This document shows, one piece after another, positions 24,791 through 24,818 of a DNA stretch of 24,818 nt. Positions within the stretch are counted from its first letter, which is position 1. Each line of letters starts with the position of its first letter. A program made the position numbers and the translations under genes. Source of the stretch: an uncultured Bacilli bacterium (GTDB lineage Bacteria > Bacillota_I > Bacilli_A > RF39 > UBA660); NCBI GenBank assembly GCA_947625005.1, contig CANQNA010000006.1:1-24818 (forward strand), given 5' to 3'. The notes under the pieces are model-generated. The model did not search any database. It was not told the DNA's origin and saw only the letters and a program-made list of their open reading frames with translations.

Positions 24791-24818
24791 ATGCAAAAGA
24801 AAATAATAATAGGAATAA
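24791..24818 (+). CDS. Start of a gene cut by the window edge (possible exported protein)
   Basis: AAGGGAG (24774-24780) lies 10 bases before ATG 24791. Only nine codons remain: Met-Gln-Lys-Lys followed by Ile-Ile-Ile-Gly-Ile. Two lysines then a hydrophobic run is how signal peptides or membrane anchors begin, but this is too short to name a product. It is driven by the poly-G promoter. Confidence 0.5.

Overview
The window is about 25% GC and very gene dense. Genes are read with the standard code: TGG encodes Trp, and TGA is a plausible stop for the genes ending at 19379 and 17095. Strong Shine-Dalgarno sequences, sigma-A type promoters (several with an extended TGn -10) and short A/T-rich hairpin terminators point to a low-GC Bacillota. 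FemAB, YfhO, LysM, SecG, RNase R/SmpB and an eno-secG-rnr-smpB order all fit a walled Bacilli/Erysipelotrichia-like or uncultured gut lineage rather than a true mycoplasma. The species cannot be named from this sequence.

Layout. 1-590: a YefM/YoeB-type toxin-antitoxin pair with its own promoter and operator-like palindrome. 591-924: no gene; it holds an imperfect inverted repeat and a promoter. 925-4242: envelope-type genes (membrane-anchored double thioredoxin-fold protein, YokE-like PH protein, two-LysM protein, five-helix membrane protein). 4299-4372: tRNA-Cys(GCA). 4440-7924: a diacylglycerol kinase-family enzyme convergent with a YfhO-type membrane protein; their stop codons interlock in one TTAA. 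8105-9910: typA/bipA. About 9957-10650: a solo IS200-type element (tnpA, no tnpB) with hairpin ends, abutting the stop codon of femAB (reverse strand). 12015-16803: eno, an unrecognised gene and secG, then rnr-smpB. 16847-17268: a two-gene reverse operon of tiny proteins, one of them a 57-residue single-pass membrane protein. 17400-19675: a three-gene operon of unrecognised all-helical proteins, two of which show a repeat rhythm resembling mTERF motifs. 19738-24687: pcrA, a nucleotidyltransferase and ligA as one operon. 24735-24818: a promoter whose spacer is an 11-G tract, followed by the first codons of a truncated gene.

How the parts fit. Translation and RNA quality control (typA, rnr, smpB), replication/repair (pcrA, ligA), glycolysis (eno), secretion (secG) and envelope building (femAB, yfhO-like, diacylglycerol kinase) form a conserved chromosomal backbone. 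The toxin-antitoxin pair, the IS200 element and perhaps the unrecognised operons are accessory. The most interesting observations are the poly-G promoter spacer at 24743-24753, which looks phase-variable; the three-gene helical-repeat operon; the overlooked small-protein operon; and the RNA-level controls built into the IS200 element.
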